Assembly: GCA_900549085.1 (NCBI GenBank)
Contig: URMO01000083.1
Span: forward strand, 1-7,796
DNA length: 7,796 nucleotides
DNA from: an uncultured Collinsella sp.
Lineage (GTDB): Bacteria; Actinomycetota; Coriobacteriia; Coriobacteriales; Coriobacteriaceae
Reading direction: 5' to 3'
Shown: piece after piece, positions 1-5,703 of the stretch
How the letters are laid out: the number at the start of each line of letters is the position of its first letter
Position numbering within the stretch: position 1 is the stretch's first letter
Translations under genes and position numbers: made by a program
The notes under the pieces: generated by a model
What the model was told of the DNA's origin: nothing
The model's input: only the letters and a program-made list of their open reading frames with translations
Databases searched by the model: none

Positions 1-1
1 T

Positions 2-35
2 GGGCCGGCATGTCGATCGCTTGACATGCCGGCCC
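2..35 (-). terminator. perfect 13-bp hairpin downstream of the dipeptidase gene
   Basis: Arms at 2-14 and 23-35 are exact reverse complements, GC-rich, with an 8-base loop. The structure lies 17 bases past the dipeptidase stop codon, where an intrinsic terminator would be expected. The U-tract that would follow on the minus strand falls outside the window, so it cannot be confirmed. No T-run follows on the plus strand. Confidence 0.6.
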
Positions 36-52
36 GCTCAAGGGATGTGAAA

Positions 53-1066
53 TTAATAACGCTCAAAGAAGGCAAGCGCGTTGTCGCTGCAGAGCTTTTG
101 CATCACGGTCTTGCCAAAGTGCTTGGAGAGCATGTTCTGGAACTCGGGCATCATGCTGGCATCGGAGAGGAAAGCGGGTACCGTGGCGCCGTCCCAGTCG
201 CCGCCGAGCGCGATGACATTTTCGCCGCCCAGGTCGAGCCAATGCTCGATATGTGCCGCCAGCTGGTCGAAGGTGACGTCTGCGGCGGTCTTGTCGGTTG
301 CGTCGTTGGAAAGGAACTCGCTGCAGTAGTTGAGGCCGACGATGCCGCCCATGTCGCGAATGGTGCGGAACTGGTCGTCGGTGAGGTTGCGTTTGACGCC
401 GCAAACCGCACGGGAGTTGGAGTGGCTGGCGACGAAGGGGCGCGTGGCGTGGGCGACAACCTCGTCAAAGCACTCATCGTTGAGGTGGGAGACGTCGAGC
501 ACCATGCCGGCGTGCTCCATCTGCGTAAGCGCCTCGATGCCAGCGGCGGTGAGGCCGGCGTGGGTGTCGTGGCCGCTCGCGAGCGGTCCCTGCGCGTTCC
601 AGCTGAGCGATGACATGAGTACGCCCAGGCTCTTGAGTACCTCGATCAGCGCGGGGTCCTCGGCAAAGAACGTGGCGTTTTCGATGGTGTGGATGCAGGC
701 GACCTTGCCGTCTTTGAGCGCGGGGCGAATGTCTGCGGCGCTGCGCACATTGACCATGCGGTCGTGGTTGAGCATGGCCTGGCCGCTCATATGCGCCATG
801 ATTTGCGCCTGGAAGCGCGCGGCGTGGGCGGTGGGAATCTCGTCGGGGACAAACGTGGCGAAGCACTGTGCCCAAGGAGTTTTGCCGATCTTTGCGAGCG
901 AGATGGCGCAGGCGTTGCCCTCGATAAGGTCGAAATCCTGCGGATGCGTCTCGTCGCCGGGGAAATAGCCGTCGGTGCCCGCGGTAAAGCGCAGGTCGAG
1001 ATCGAGCGTGGCCCAGCCGATGCGGTCGGCGGTGTCGCAGTGTAGGTCAAATACGGGATATGCCAT
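53..1066 (-). CDS. M19 family (membrane dipeptidase type) metallopeptidase
   Basis: This 337-residue protein is a member of the M19 renal-dipeptidase family, which hydrolyses dipeptides, often with relaxed stereochemistry, at a two-zinc centre in a TIM barrel. The expected metal ligands are visible in order: the HxD motif near the N-terminus (H9, D11 in DLHCDT), the bridging glutamate E129 (TIENA), H194 (DVSHLN), H215 (ASHSNS) and the acidic residue D290 in GGDWDG. Length is normal for bacterial members. There is no signal peptide or membrane segment, so it should be cytoplasmic. The start at 1066 is chosen because GGAGG lies 4 to 8 bases upstream and the family motif begins at residue 6; a 10-residue longer frame from 1096 has no ribosome site between it and that motif. 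It is transcribed divergently from the FKBP gene. The physiological substrate cannot be read from sequence. Confidence 0.93.
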   Translation of the reverse strand: MAYPVFDLHCDTADRIGWATLDLDLRFTAGTDGYFPGDETHPQDFDLIEGNACAISLAKIGKTPWAQCFATFVPDEIPTAHAARFQAQIMAHMSGQAMLNHDRMVNVRSAADIRPALKDGKVACIHTIENATFFAEDPALIEVLKSLGVLMSSLSWNAQGPLASGHDTHAGLTAAGIEALTQMEHAGMVLDVSHLNDECFDEVVAHATRPFVASHSNSRAVCGVKRNLTDDQFRTIRDMGGIVGLNYCSEFLSNDATDKTAADVTFDQLAAHIEHWLDLGGENVIALGGDWDGATVPAFLSDASMMPEFQNMLSKHFGKTVMQKLCSDNALAFFERY

Positions 1067-1090
1067 GGTTCCTCCGGTTGCAGCGTTTCT

Positions 1091-1128
1091 TTGCAAACTG
1101 TCTTTGAATTGTATGACTAGGGTATAGT
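1091..1128 (+). promoter_or_regulatory. weak candidate promoter for the FKBP operon
   Basis: The AT-richer stretch between the divergent dipeptidase and FKBP genes contains TATAGT at 1123-1128, a fair -10 element. Possible -35 elements are TTGCAA (1091-1096) and TTGAAT (1104-1109), but neither has ideal spacing to it. Some promoter must lie here because both genes read outward. On the minus strand TACAAT at 1113-1108 could serve the dipeptidase, also without a good -35. Confidence 0.35.
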
Positions 1129-1145
1129 TAGCGCCATATGTTCAC

Positions 1146-1168
1146 GGCGGCCCGCGTTGTGCGCCGCC
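1146..1168 (+). other. 5' leader hairpin ahead of the FKBP gene
   Basis: GGCGGC at 1146-1151 pairs with GCCGCC at 1163-1168, with a possible inner GC pair set. The structure lies in the presumed leader, ending 8 bases before the GGAGG ribosome site at 1177-1181. A short CTTATT follows it. It could be a weak attenuator, an mRNA-stabilising stem, or a chance GC-rich stem. Confidence 0.4.
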
Positions 1169-1186
1169 CTTATTACGGAGGTTACC

Positions 1187-1615
1187 ATGTCCAACCAGGG
1201 CAAGAAGGTCAAGACCCATTATCGTGGCACGCTCGACGACGGCACGCAGTTCGATAGCTCCTACGATCGCGGCGAGCCGCTGGAGTTCACCTGCGGTGCC
1301 GGTCAGATGATCAAGGGCTTCGACGCCGCCGTTATCGATATGCAGGTGGGCGAGAAGAAGTCCGTACACATTCCTGCGGCCGATGCCTACGGTGAGCACA
1401 ATCCCGAGATGGTTATCACCTTCCCGGCCGAGCAGGTTCCCAACATCGAGCAGATCGAGAAGGGCATGAAGCTCTTCCTGTCCACGCCGAGCGGCATGCC
1501 TGTCCCCGCCGCCGTCATCGACGTGACGCCCGAGGCCGTGACGCTTGACGCCAATCACGAGCTCGCCGGCAAGGATCTCAACTTTGATATCGAGCTCGTC
1601 GAGGTCGAGGACTAG
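1187..1615 (+). CDS. FKBP-type peptidyl-prolyl cis-trans isomerase, SlyD class
   Basis: This 142-residue cytoplasmic protein is a prolyl isomerase and folding helper of the SlyD class. The FKBP core is split: residues 1-68 carry the first half (HYRGTLDDGTQFDSS, GQMIKGFD, AYGEH), residues of about 70-120 form the inserted insert-in-flap chaperone domain (starting at the PEMVITFP segment), and 120-142 complete the core with NHELAGKDLNFDIELVEVE, which is diagnostic of SlyD. E. coli SlyD carries a long histidine/cysteine-rich metal-binding tail; this protein stops right after the core and has none. The ATG at 1187 has GGAGG five bases upstream; a TTG ten codons earlier is less likely. The next gene starts four bases after this stop, with its probable ribosome site (GAGG, 1607-1610) inside this frame, so the two are very likely co-translated. 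Confidence 0.95.
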   Translation: MSNQGKKVKTHYRGTLDDGTQFDSSYDRGEPLEFTCGAGQMIKGFDAAVIDMQVGEKKSVHIPAADAYGEHNPEMVITFPAEQVPNIEQIEKGMKLFLSTPSGMPVPAAVIDVTPEAVTLDANHELAGKDLNFDIELVEVED

Positions 1616-1618
1616 TTG

Positions 1619-2197
1619 ATGTCCGGGGACCTGGTAGCTACGGAGCGCTTGGGAAATCTCAACGACCCGTCCTATGAACTCCTGCTTCGTCGGGAGATGG
1701 GTGGCATTTTTGAGGTTGACGAGCTGCTACTCGATTGGGACCAGGCTGATACGCGCACGTTTGTGGGCGTGACGGAGCTGGGGCGCACGGTGAATGTCCG
1801 GCTGGATGACGCTGATGGCGAACGCCTTGCCGACGGCGACGTGCTCGCTATCGACCGCACGGGCACGGTGCCCGTAGTGGTTGTCGTGCGCCTGCGCAGT
1901 GCCGAGGTCTATTTGGTCGAAGTCGACCGCATGGATCCGATTGCGCTCGCGCATGCGTGCTGGGAGATCGGCAATATGCACGCGCCGCTCTTCCGGGGTG
2001 ACTCGGACGAGCATACCGTGCGCATGTATACGCCGGTGCAACCGGTTTTGGGTCGCATGCTCCGGGGCATCGAGGGCGTTCGGCTCTCGGTGGTCACACG
2101 CGAGCTCGATGCCAGTCGACGCTTTGCATCGAGCGCGGCGGATGTTGTTGTGAGTATGGCTCCAGACTTTACGATCGTAAAGAAGGCGCGCGGCTAA
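1619..2197 (+). CDS. UreE-like protein (urease accessory / nickel metallochaperone family homologue)
   Basis: This 192-residue protein resembles UreE, the nickel chaperone of urease maturation. Residues about 45-100 match the N-terminal domain (TRTFVGVTELGRTVNVRLDD, then LADGDVLAID). Residues about 103-160 match the C-terminal metal domain: DPIALAHACWEIGNMHAPL, the family's D-x-L-A-AY-LGNRH-P pattern, then PVLGRMLRGIEGVRLSV, the VLxxML-GL pattern. H121 aligns with the conserved metal-binding histidine of GNRH. The second histidine cluster of Klebsiella UreE (YHHDH) is replaced here by YTPVQ, and there is no His-rich tail; H132 is the only nearby substitute. A forty-residue N-terminal stretch is extra. 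No urease structural or accessory gene is in the window. ATG 1619 is preferred to TTG 1616. The family call comes from motif pattern only. A role in nickel handling with the FKBP is inference; the protein may have a different function. Confidence 0.72.
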   Translation: MSGDLVATERLGNLNDPSYELLLRREMGGIFEVDELLLDWDQADTRTFVGVTELGRTVNVRLDDADGERLADGDVLAIDRTGTVPVVVVVRLRSAEVYLVEVDRMDPIALAHACWEIGNMHAPLFRGDSDEHTVRMYTPVQPVLGRMLRGIEGVRLSVVTRELDASRRFASSAADVVVSMAPDFTIVKKARG

Positions 2198-2210
2198 CGT
2201 GCGTATGCGT

Positions 2211-2249
2211 AAGACGGACTTTGAGAGGCAACTATTCAAAGTCCGTCTT
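2211..2249 (+). terminator. 14-bp perfect inverted repeat between the UreE-like and HAD genes
   Basis: Arms at 2211-2224 and 2236-2249 are exact reverse complements (AAGACGGACTTTGA and its complement) around an 11-base loop. It starts 14 bases after the UreE-like stop. No run of T follows, so as an intrinsic terminator it is weak. It leaves only 29 bases before the HAD start, too few for a separate downstream promoter, so it may be an intercistronic processing or partial-termination stem. Confidence 0.5.
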
Positions 2250-2278
2250 GCTGTTGATGGGATGCTTTGGGGGAACAT

Positions 2279-3076
2279 ATGGGTCTTGAGGGAATCAAGC
2301 TGATCGCCTGCGATTTGGATGGCACGTTGCTGCATCCGGGGGAGCGCGAGCCACGCCCCGAGGCATTTGAGCTCATCGACGAGCTGCACCGTCGCGGCAT
2401 TGTGTTTATGCCGGCGAGTGGCCGTCAATATGCGAGTTTGCGCTACCTGTTTGCCCCGGTGGCAGACGAGCTTGTCTATGTGTGCGAAAACGGCGCCCTG
2501 GTCATGAGCGAGGGGCGTGCCGTTGTCAAGCGCTCTATGGGGCGTGACCTGGCGATGGATATCGCGAATGCCGTAGTCGCCTACCCCCATGCCGATGTAA
2601 CCCTTTCCTGCGAGGGGCACCTCTACACCATAAGCGGCAACGATGCGTTCGTCGACCATTTGCGTTACGAGGTCCATTGCGATGTGGCGGTGGTCGACCG
2701 TCCCGAGGACATTGACGAGGATGTCATTAAGATTGCGTTTCAAACGCCCGAGACAGAGCAGCCGGCGGCGCTGGAGTATTTTGTGCGTCGCTTTAGCGAC
2801 CGGGTCGATGTGATGACGTCGGGAACCGAATGGACCGACTTTATCGGCTTTGATTCGGGCAAGGGGTCCGCGCTTGCCGATTACGGTCGTGCCCTGGGAA
2901 TTTCGCCCGATGAGATGATGGCGTTTGGCGATAACGAAAACGACCGCGACATGCTCAACGTGGTGGGCCATCCCTATCTGATGGAAAGCTGCAATCCCAG
3001 CATGCGCGGCATTAATGACCGCGTCCGCTATGTGCACACGGTCGAAGAAGAACTGCGTCGCCTGCTTGCCGAGTAG
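2279..3076 (+). CDS. Cof-type HAD-IIB family phosphatase
   Basis: This 265-residue protein belongs to the haloacid dehalogenase superfamily, Cof-type class IIB, soluble Mg-dependent phosphatases acting mostly on sugar phosphates and other small phosphorylated metabolites. All four HAD motifs are visible: motif I CDLDGTLL with nucleophile D12 and acid/base D14, motif II PASGR with S47, motif III lysine K195 (DSGKGSALADY), and motif IV GDNEND at 217-222 with metal-binding D218 and D222. The C2 cap lies between motifs II and III, about residues 80-190. Length is typical. ATG 2279 is chosen because GGGGGA lies four bases upstream and motif I follows directly; an in-frame TTG at 2267 is possible. 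It converges on the perR gene, with only 14 bases between the two stops. Transcription is probably by read-through from the FKBP/UreE-like genes. Substrate is unknown. Confidence 0.93.
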   Translation: MGLEGIKLIACDLDGTLLHPGEREPRPEAFELIDELHRRGIVFMPASGRQYASLRYLFAPVADELVYVCENGALVMSEGRAVVKRSMGRDLAMDIANAVVAYPHADVTLSCEGHLYTISGNDAFVDHLRYEVHCDVAVVDRPEDIDEDVIKIAFQTPETEQPAALEYFVRRFSDRVDVMTSGTEWTDFIGFDSGKGSALADYGRALGISPDEMMAFGDNENDRDMLNVVGHPYLMESCNPSMRGINDRVRYVHTVEEELRRLLAE

Positions 3077-3090
3077 GCATGTCCCAAAAT

Positions 3091-3471
3091 CTACCTACAG
3101 TTGGGGCAGAGGCCCTCGAAGATGGTGTAGTGCGAGGTGACGTTCCAACCGATTTGCTCGGACGCCTTGGCATCGAGCCGGGCGTCGAAGGGGAGCGGCA
3201 CATCGATGACGCGGTTGCACGAGGTGCAGATAATATGCGCATGCGGCTCGACGGTGCGATCGAAGCGGCTGCCGCCCGGCGTCTTGATCGAGAGAATCTC
3301 CCCGGCATCGGCCAAGAGATTGAGGTTGCGGTAGACCGTACCGCGGCTGATTCTGTCGTCCTGTTCGCGCACGGCGTTGTAGATCTCATCGGCGGTGGGA
3401 TGGTTGTAGCTTTGGCGCACGGCATCAAGAACCAGCTTCCGCTGCTTGGTGTTTCTTCTTTGCATCGCCAT
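3091..3471 (-). CDS. perR: Fur-family transcriptional regulator, PerR type
   Basis: This 126-residue protein is a Fur-family repressor with a winged helix at about 8-65 (HPTADEIYNAV, GTVYRNLNLL) and a C-terminal metal/dimer domain. The structural Cys4 zinc site is complete: C82, C85, C122, C125. The regulatory site matches Bacillus subtilis PerR ligand by ligand: H24, D71, H77, H79 and D90 correspond to PerR H37, D85, H91, H93 and D104, with aspartate at the last position. In PerR the H37 and H91 equivalents are oxidised by peroxide when iron is bound, which releases DNA; that mode is inferred here from alignment by eye. The frame ends one residue after the last cysteine. ATG 3471 is used, with AAGAGG eight bases upstream; ATG 3465 is also possible. 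It follows the acylphosphatase gene by 61 bases on the same strand. Confidence 0.9.
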   Translation of the reverse strand: MAMQRRNTKQRKLVLDAVRQSYNHPTADEIYNAVREQDDRISRGTVYRNLNLLADAGEILSIKTPGGSRFDRTVEPHAHIICTSCNRVIDVPLPFDARLDAKASEQIGWNVTSHYTIFEGLCPNCR

Positions 3472-3504
3472 GCGCCTCGCCTCTTTTCTATCAACGGTCG
3501 TAGG

Positions 3505-3522
3505 TAAATGATACCGTATTTA
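3505..3522. promoter_or_regulatory. AT-rich dyad upstream of perR, possible Fur/PerR-type operator
   Basis: The 61-base gap between acylphosphatase and perR holds TAAAT (3505-3509) mirrored by ATTTA (3518-3522), and an overlapping ATAC-C-GTAT (3511-3519). It is much more AT-rich than its surroundings and lies about 35-50 bases upstream of the perR start, where an autoregulatory site would fit. It does not match the PerR consensus TTATAATNATTATAA well, so the assignment is weak. Confidence 0.3.
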
Positions 3523-3532
3523 GCACACAATA

Positions 3533-3934
3533 CTAATAATGAGGACTGAAACCGTCTTCATTGGCAAGTGGGGCTCGGACTTGGGCGTCTACGAGGCGAA
3601 AGCGCGTTCCCATGCGCTCATAGGAGGCATGGAGCGCTTCGAGGTGAGACAGGATATCCGCGGGCGCGCCTTGTACCTCCATTTCGACCGAACCGTCTTC
3701 CATGTTACACACCCAGCCGGTGAGTGCGCGTGCCTGCGCGAGGTTGGTGTTGGTAAAGCGAAAACCAACGCCCTGGACTTGCCCCGCCCAGCGCAGGAAG
3801 TAGCGCAGGGGGGTGTCTTGAGTGGCCTCGTCGCTTGCGAGCACAGTAAGCCTGCGGCGCAGCTCGAGCTCAACGTTTGATGGTTTTTGAGGCTCTCGAC
3901 TGCCGCCGGAGAAGAACTTGTCAAAAAAGCCCAT
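3533..3934 (-). CDS. acyP: acylphosphatase with N-terminal extension
   Basis: The C-terminal two thirds of this 133-residue protein is an acylphosphatase, a small enzyme that hydrolyses acyl phosphates such as carbamoyl phosphate or 1,3-bisphosphoglycerate. The signature GQVQGVGFRF contains the phosphate-binding arginine R59, and GWVCNMEDGSVEMEVQG contains the catalytic asparagine N77. Typical members have about 90 residues; here about 43 precede the domain, starting MGFFDKFFSGG and then a charged stretch. That extension is of unknown role and has no clear membrane segment. The start codon lies two bases after the oxidoreductase stop, with AGCAGG overlapping the end of that gene, so co-translation is likely. 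A shorter frame starting at an internal codon nearer the domain cannot be excluded, but no good ribosome site was seen there. Confidence 0.9.
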   Translation of the reverse strand: MGFFDKFFSGGSREPQKPSNVELELRRRLTVLASDEATQDTPLRYFLRWAGQVQGVGFRFTNTNLAQARALTGWVCNMEDGSVEMEVQGAPADILSHLEALHASYERMGTRFRLVDAQVRAPLANEDGFSPHY

Positions 3935-3936
3935 CG

Positions 3937-5043
3937 CTAGGCCTGCTTGACTGAATCGGCGGGGAAGGTAATGCCGGCCTGCTGACGCACGGCATCCATG
4001 ATGCGCAGTGAGACAAGCGTGACATCGCGATAGTGGCCAAGCTCATGGCGCCCAGCCGGTGTTTCCCAAATCTCATCTTTAACGTGATGAACGCCGTCGA
4101 TAGCGGTGATAAAGTCTGTGAGTTCGTATTCCATAGTGTTGCTCGATTTGGGCAGGTCGAGCACGCGGCCGTTGTCGCCCTGTTCGCGCGGTGCCTCGGT
4201 CGCCGAGCCGCGTACGACGTCGCCGCGATAGTCGATGCGGACGTTGCGGGGCGTGGACAGATGGTCAATCTGGATAGTGCCACGCTCGCCTTCGATCTGC
4301 GAGGGCAGCAGGTCATTGGTGATCTTTGAATGCGCAAGTTCGACGGAGATACGCCCTCCGCCATAGCTGGCGAGAATGGAACCGCAACCGTCGATGGGGC
4401 CATGGGTGAGCTCTTGCGTTGAGGGGTCGAGCAGCGTGGTCATGCTGGTGAGGCCGGAGGGCATGCCGAAGATCTCGACCATGGGCTCGACGGTGTAGAC
4501 ACCGATGTCCATGAGGGAGCCCGAGGCCATGTGGCAGTCGAAAATGTTGGTGGCGCGCCCCGCGAGAACTTCGTTGTAGCGCGAAGAATACTTGCCAAAG
4601 CGCAATGAGGCGCGGCGGATGGGGGCGATCTCGCCCAGGGCATCCTCGATGGCGTGGAAGGCGGGATCGTGGAGGGGACGCATGGCCTCGAGGGCCACGA
4701 CACCTGCTGCCTCGGCAGCGCGGAAGACTTCCAACGCCTGCGCTTCGGTGGCGCAGAAGGGCTTCTCGACGATGACATGCTTGTCACCGGCGATGCAGGC
4801 GAGCGCCTGCTCGTAGTGGAGCGCATTGGGACTGCCGATGTAGACGGCGTCGACGTCGTCGGCGGACGCAAGCTCGTCAAGCGCGGTGAAGTTTCGCTCG
4901 CCACCGCGCTCGGCGGTAAAGGCGGTACCGCGATCGGCATCGCGCGAGAGCGTACCCACAAACGCGGCTTGGTCGTTGGCGTTGACGACCTGGATAAAGT
5001 CGTTGGTAATCATGGATGTGCCGATGGTCGCTATACGCAGCAT
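3937..5043 (-). CDS. Gfo/Idh/MocA family NAD(P)-dependent oxidoreductase
   Basis: This 368-residue protein has the two-domain layout of Gfo/Idh/MocA dehydrogenases, which oxidise or reduce sugars, inositols and dihydrodiols. An N-terminal Rossmann fold opens with IATIGTSMITNDFI (the glycine-rich loop is a divergent IGTSxI type), continues with DAVYIGSPNALHYEQA at about 65-80 and the family signature EKPF at 93-96. The C-terminal alpha/beta domain carries GSLMDIGVY at 175-183. It looks closest to the trans-1,2-dihydrodiol dehydrogenase-like branch, but the substrate is not predictable. GAGGGGG about five bases upstream supports the start at 5043. No signal peptide is seen. It heads a minus-strand group with acylphosphatase and perR. 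Its own promoter should lie in 5044-5100; TACACT at about 5070 is a possible -10, with no convincing -35. Confidence 0.92.
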   Translation of the reverse strand: MLRIATIGTSMITNDFIQVVNANDQAAFVGTLSRDADRGTAFTAERGGERNFTALDELASADDVDAVYIGSPNALHYEQALACIAGDKHVIVEKPFCATEAQALEVFRAAEAAGVVALEAMRPLHDPAFHAIEDALGEIAPIRRASLRFGKYSSRYNEVLAGRATNIFDCHMASGSLMDIGVYTVEPMVEIFGMPSGLTSMTTLLDPSTQELTHGPIDGCGSILASYGGGRISVELAHSKITNDLLPSQIEGERGTIQIDHLSTPRNVRIDYRGDVVRGSATEAPREQGDNGRVLDLPKSSNTMEYELTDFITAIDGVHHVKDEIWETPAGRHELGHYRDVTLVSLRIMDAVRQQAGITFPADSVKQA

Positions 5044-5094
5044 GTATCCCCCTCGTGCCGTTCGGTTTACAGGATGAGTGTAGCGCGAGAGGGC

Positions 5095-5117
5095 AAGAAA
5101 TGGCGTGCGAAAACGCC
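5095..5117 (-). terminator. probable terminator of the RNase HI gene
   Basis: Immediately after the RNase HI stop on the minus strand, GGCGT pairs with ACGCC (5113-5117 with 5102-5106) around a 6-base loop, followed by ATTTCTT. The stem is short (5 bp) and the U-rich tail is interrupted, so strength is uncertain. Confidence 0.5.
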
Positions 5118-5118
5118 G

Positions 5119-5604
5119 TTACAGGTCGCTCTCGCTAAAGCCGGCGTCGATATCGAGGTTGGCTCCGTCGGCCGCGGTGGTGGCGAGCTCGTCGCAGCGC
5201 TCATTGAGCTCGTGGCCGGCATGCCCCTTAACCCAGATGAACTCCACCTTATGCTTGCTCTTTGCGGCAAGCAGGCGCTCCCACAGGTCGCGGTTCTTGA
5301 CGGGCTGCTTGTTGGCGGTCTTCCAGCCGCGTTTTTTCCATCCGTCAATCCAGTGCTTGTTGAAGGCGTTGACGACGTATTGTGAATCGGAATGGACCTC
5401 GACGTCGCAGGGGCGGTTGAGCGCCTCGAGCGCCACGATGACCGCCATGAGCTCCATGCGGTTGTTGGTGGTCTTGGCGTAGCCGCGCGAAAGCTCGGAG
5501 GTGAAGGTCTTGCCGGCGGGGTTGGTGTATTTGAGCACGGCGCCGTAGCCACCGCGTCCCGGATTTGATCGGGCCGAGCCGTCGGTATAGATGATGACCT
5601 TCAC
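5119..5604 (-). CDS. rnhA: ribonuclease HI
   Basis: This 161-residue cytoplasmic endonuclease cleaves the RNA strand of RNA-DNA hybrids, for example at R-loops and primers. The four carboxylates of the active site are present: D8 (YTDGSARSNPGRGGYGA), E51 (TNNRMELMAV), D73 (VHSDSQYV) and D138 (NERCDELA), and the catalytic-loop histidine H128 is in VKGHAGH. The basic handle region (NKHWIDGWKKRGWKT, about 82-96) is present, as in E. coli RNase HI of 155 residues. The start is taken as GTG at 5604, with AAAGG six bases upstream and the first strand right after it; a frame from 5655 adds 17 residues without homology or a ribosome site. An AUG overlaps this GTG by one base and is followed at once by UGA. 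The gene stands alone, 99 bases after the LysR-type gene. Confidence 0.96.
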   Translation of the reverse strand: MKVIIYTDGSARSNPGRGGYGAVLKYTNPAGKTFTSELSRGYAKTTNNRMELMAVIVALEALNRPCDVEVHSDSQYVVNAFNKHWIDGWKKRGWKTANKQPVKNRDLWERLLAAKSKHKVEFIWVKGHAGHELNERCDELATTAADGANLDIDAGFSESDL

Positions 5605-5642
5605 ATGGTTCCTTTCGCTGGGTATGTTTCGTGTGAGTGACC

Positions 5643-5648
5643 ATTGTA
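5643..5648 (-). promoter_or_regulatory. candidate -10 element for rnhA
   Basis: TACAAT on the minus strand lies about 39 bases upstream of the GTG start. The best -35-like match (TTGCTA) is 20 bases further upstream, which is too far for a standard promoter. It is noted because it is the best -10 in the 99-base gap. Confidence 0.3.
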
Positions 5649-5689
5649 GCGCCATGCCCGCCGGGGGCTAGCAATCTACGATTTCTACC

Positions 5690-5703
5690 CCGTCTTCTGA
5701 CGG
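5690..5703 (-). terminator. small hairpin just after the LysR-type gene
   Basis: CCGTC and GACGG form a 5-bp stem with a 4-base loop, directly abutting the regulator's stop codon. No U-tract follows, so it is at best a weak terminator. Confidence 0.25.

Noticed and set aside
26..613. 195-residue plus-strand frame opposite the dipeptidase gene
   Set aside because: It begins inside the hairpin flank and is antisense to an M19 protein with all metal ligands intact.
1727..3037. 436-residue open frame on the minus strand opposite the UreE-like and HAD genes
   Set aside because: It lies antisense to two well-supported genes, is rich in His, Arg and Ala as expected for an antisense frame of GC-rich DNA, and spans the intergenic inverted repeat; no family motif is visible.
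3104..3115. Short GGGC-GCCC stem near the convergent ends of the HAD and perR genes as a bidirectional terminator
   Set aside because: It is only 4 bp, lies inside the perR coding sequence and has no T-tract on either strand.
4654..5385. 243-residue plus-strand frame across the oxidoreductase and RNase HI genes
   Set aside because: It crosses two genes and the intergenic region on the opposite strand; both of those genes have complete catalytic motifs.
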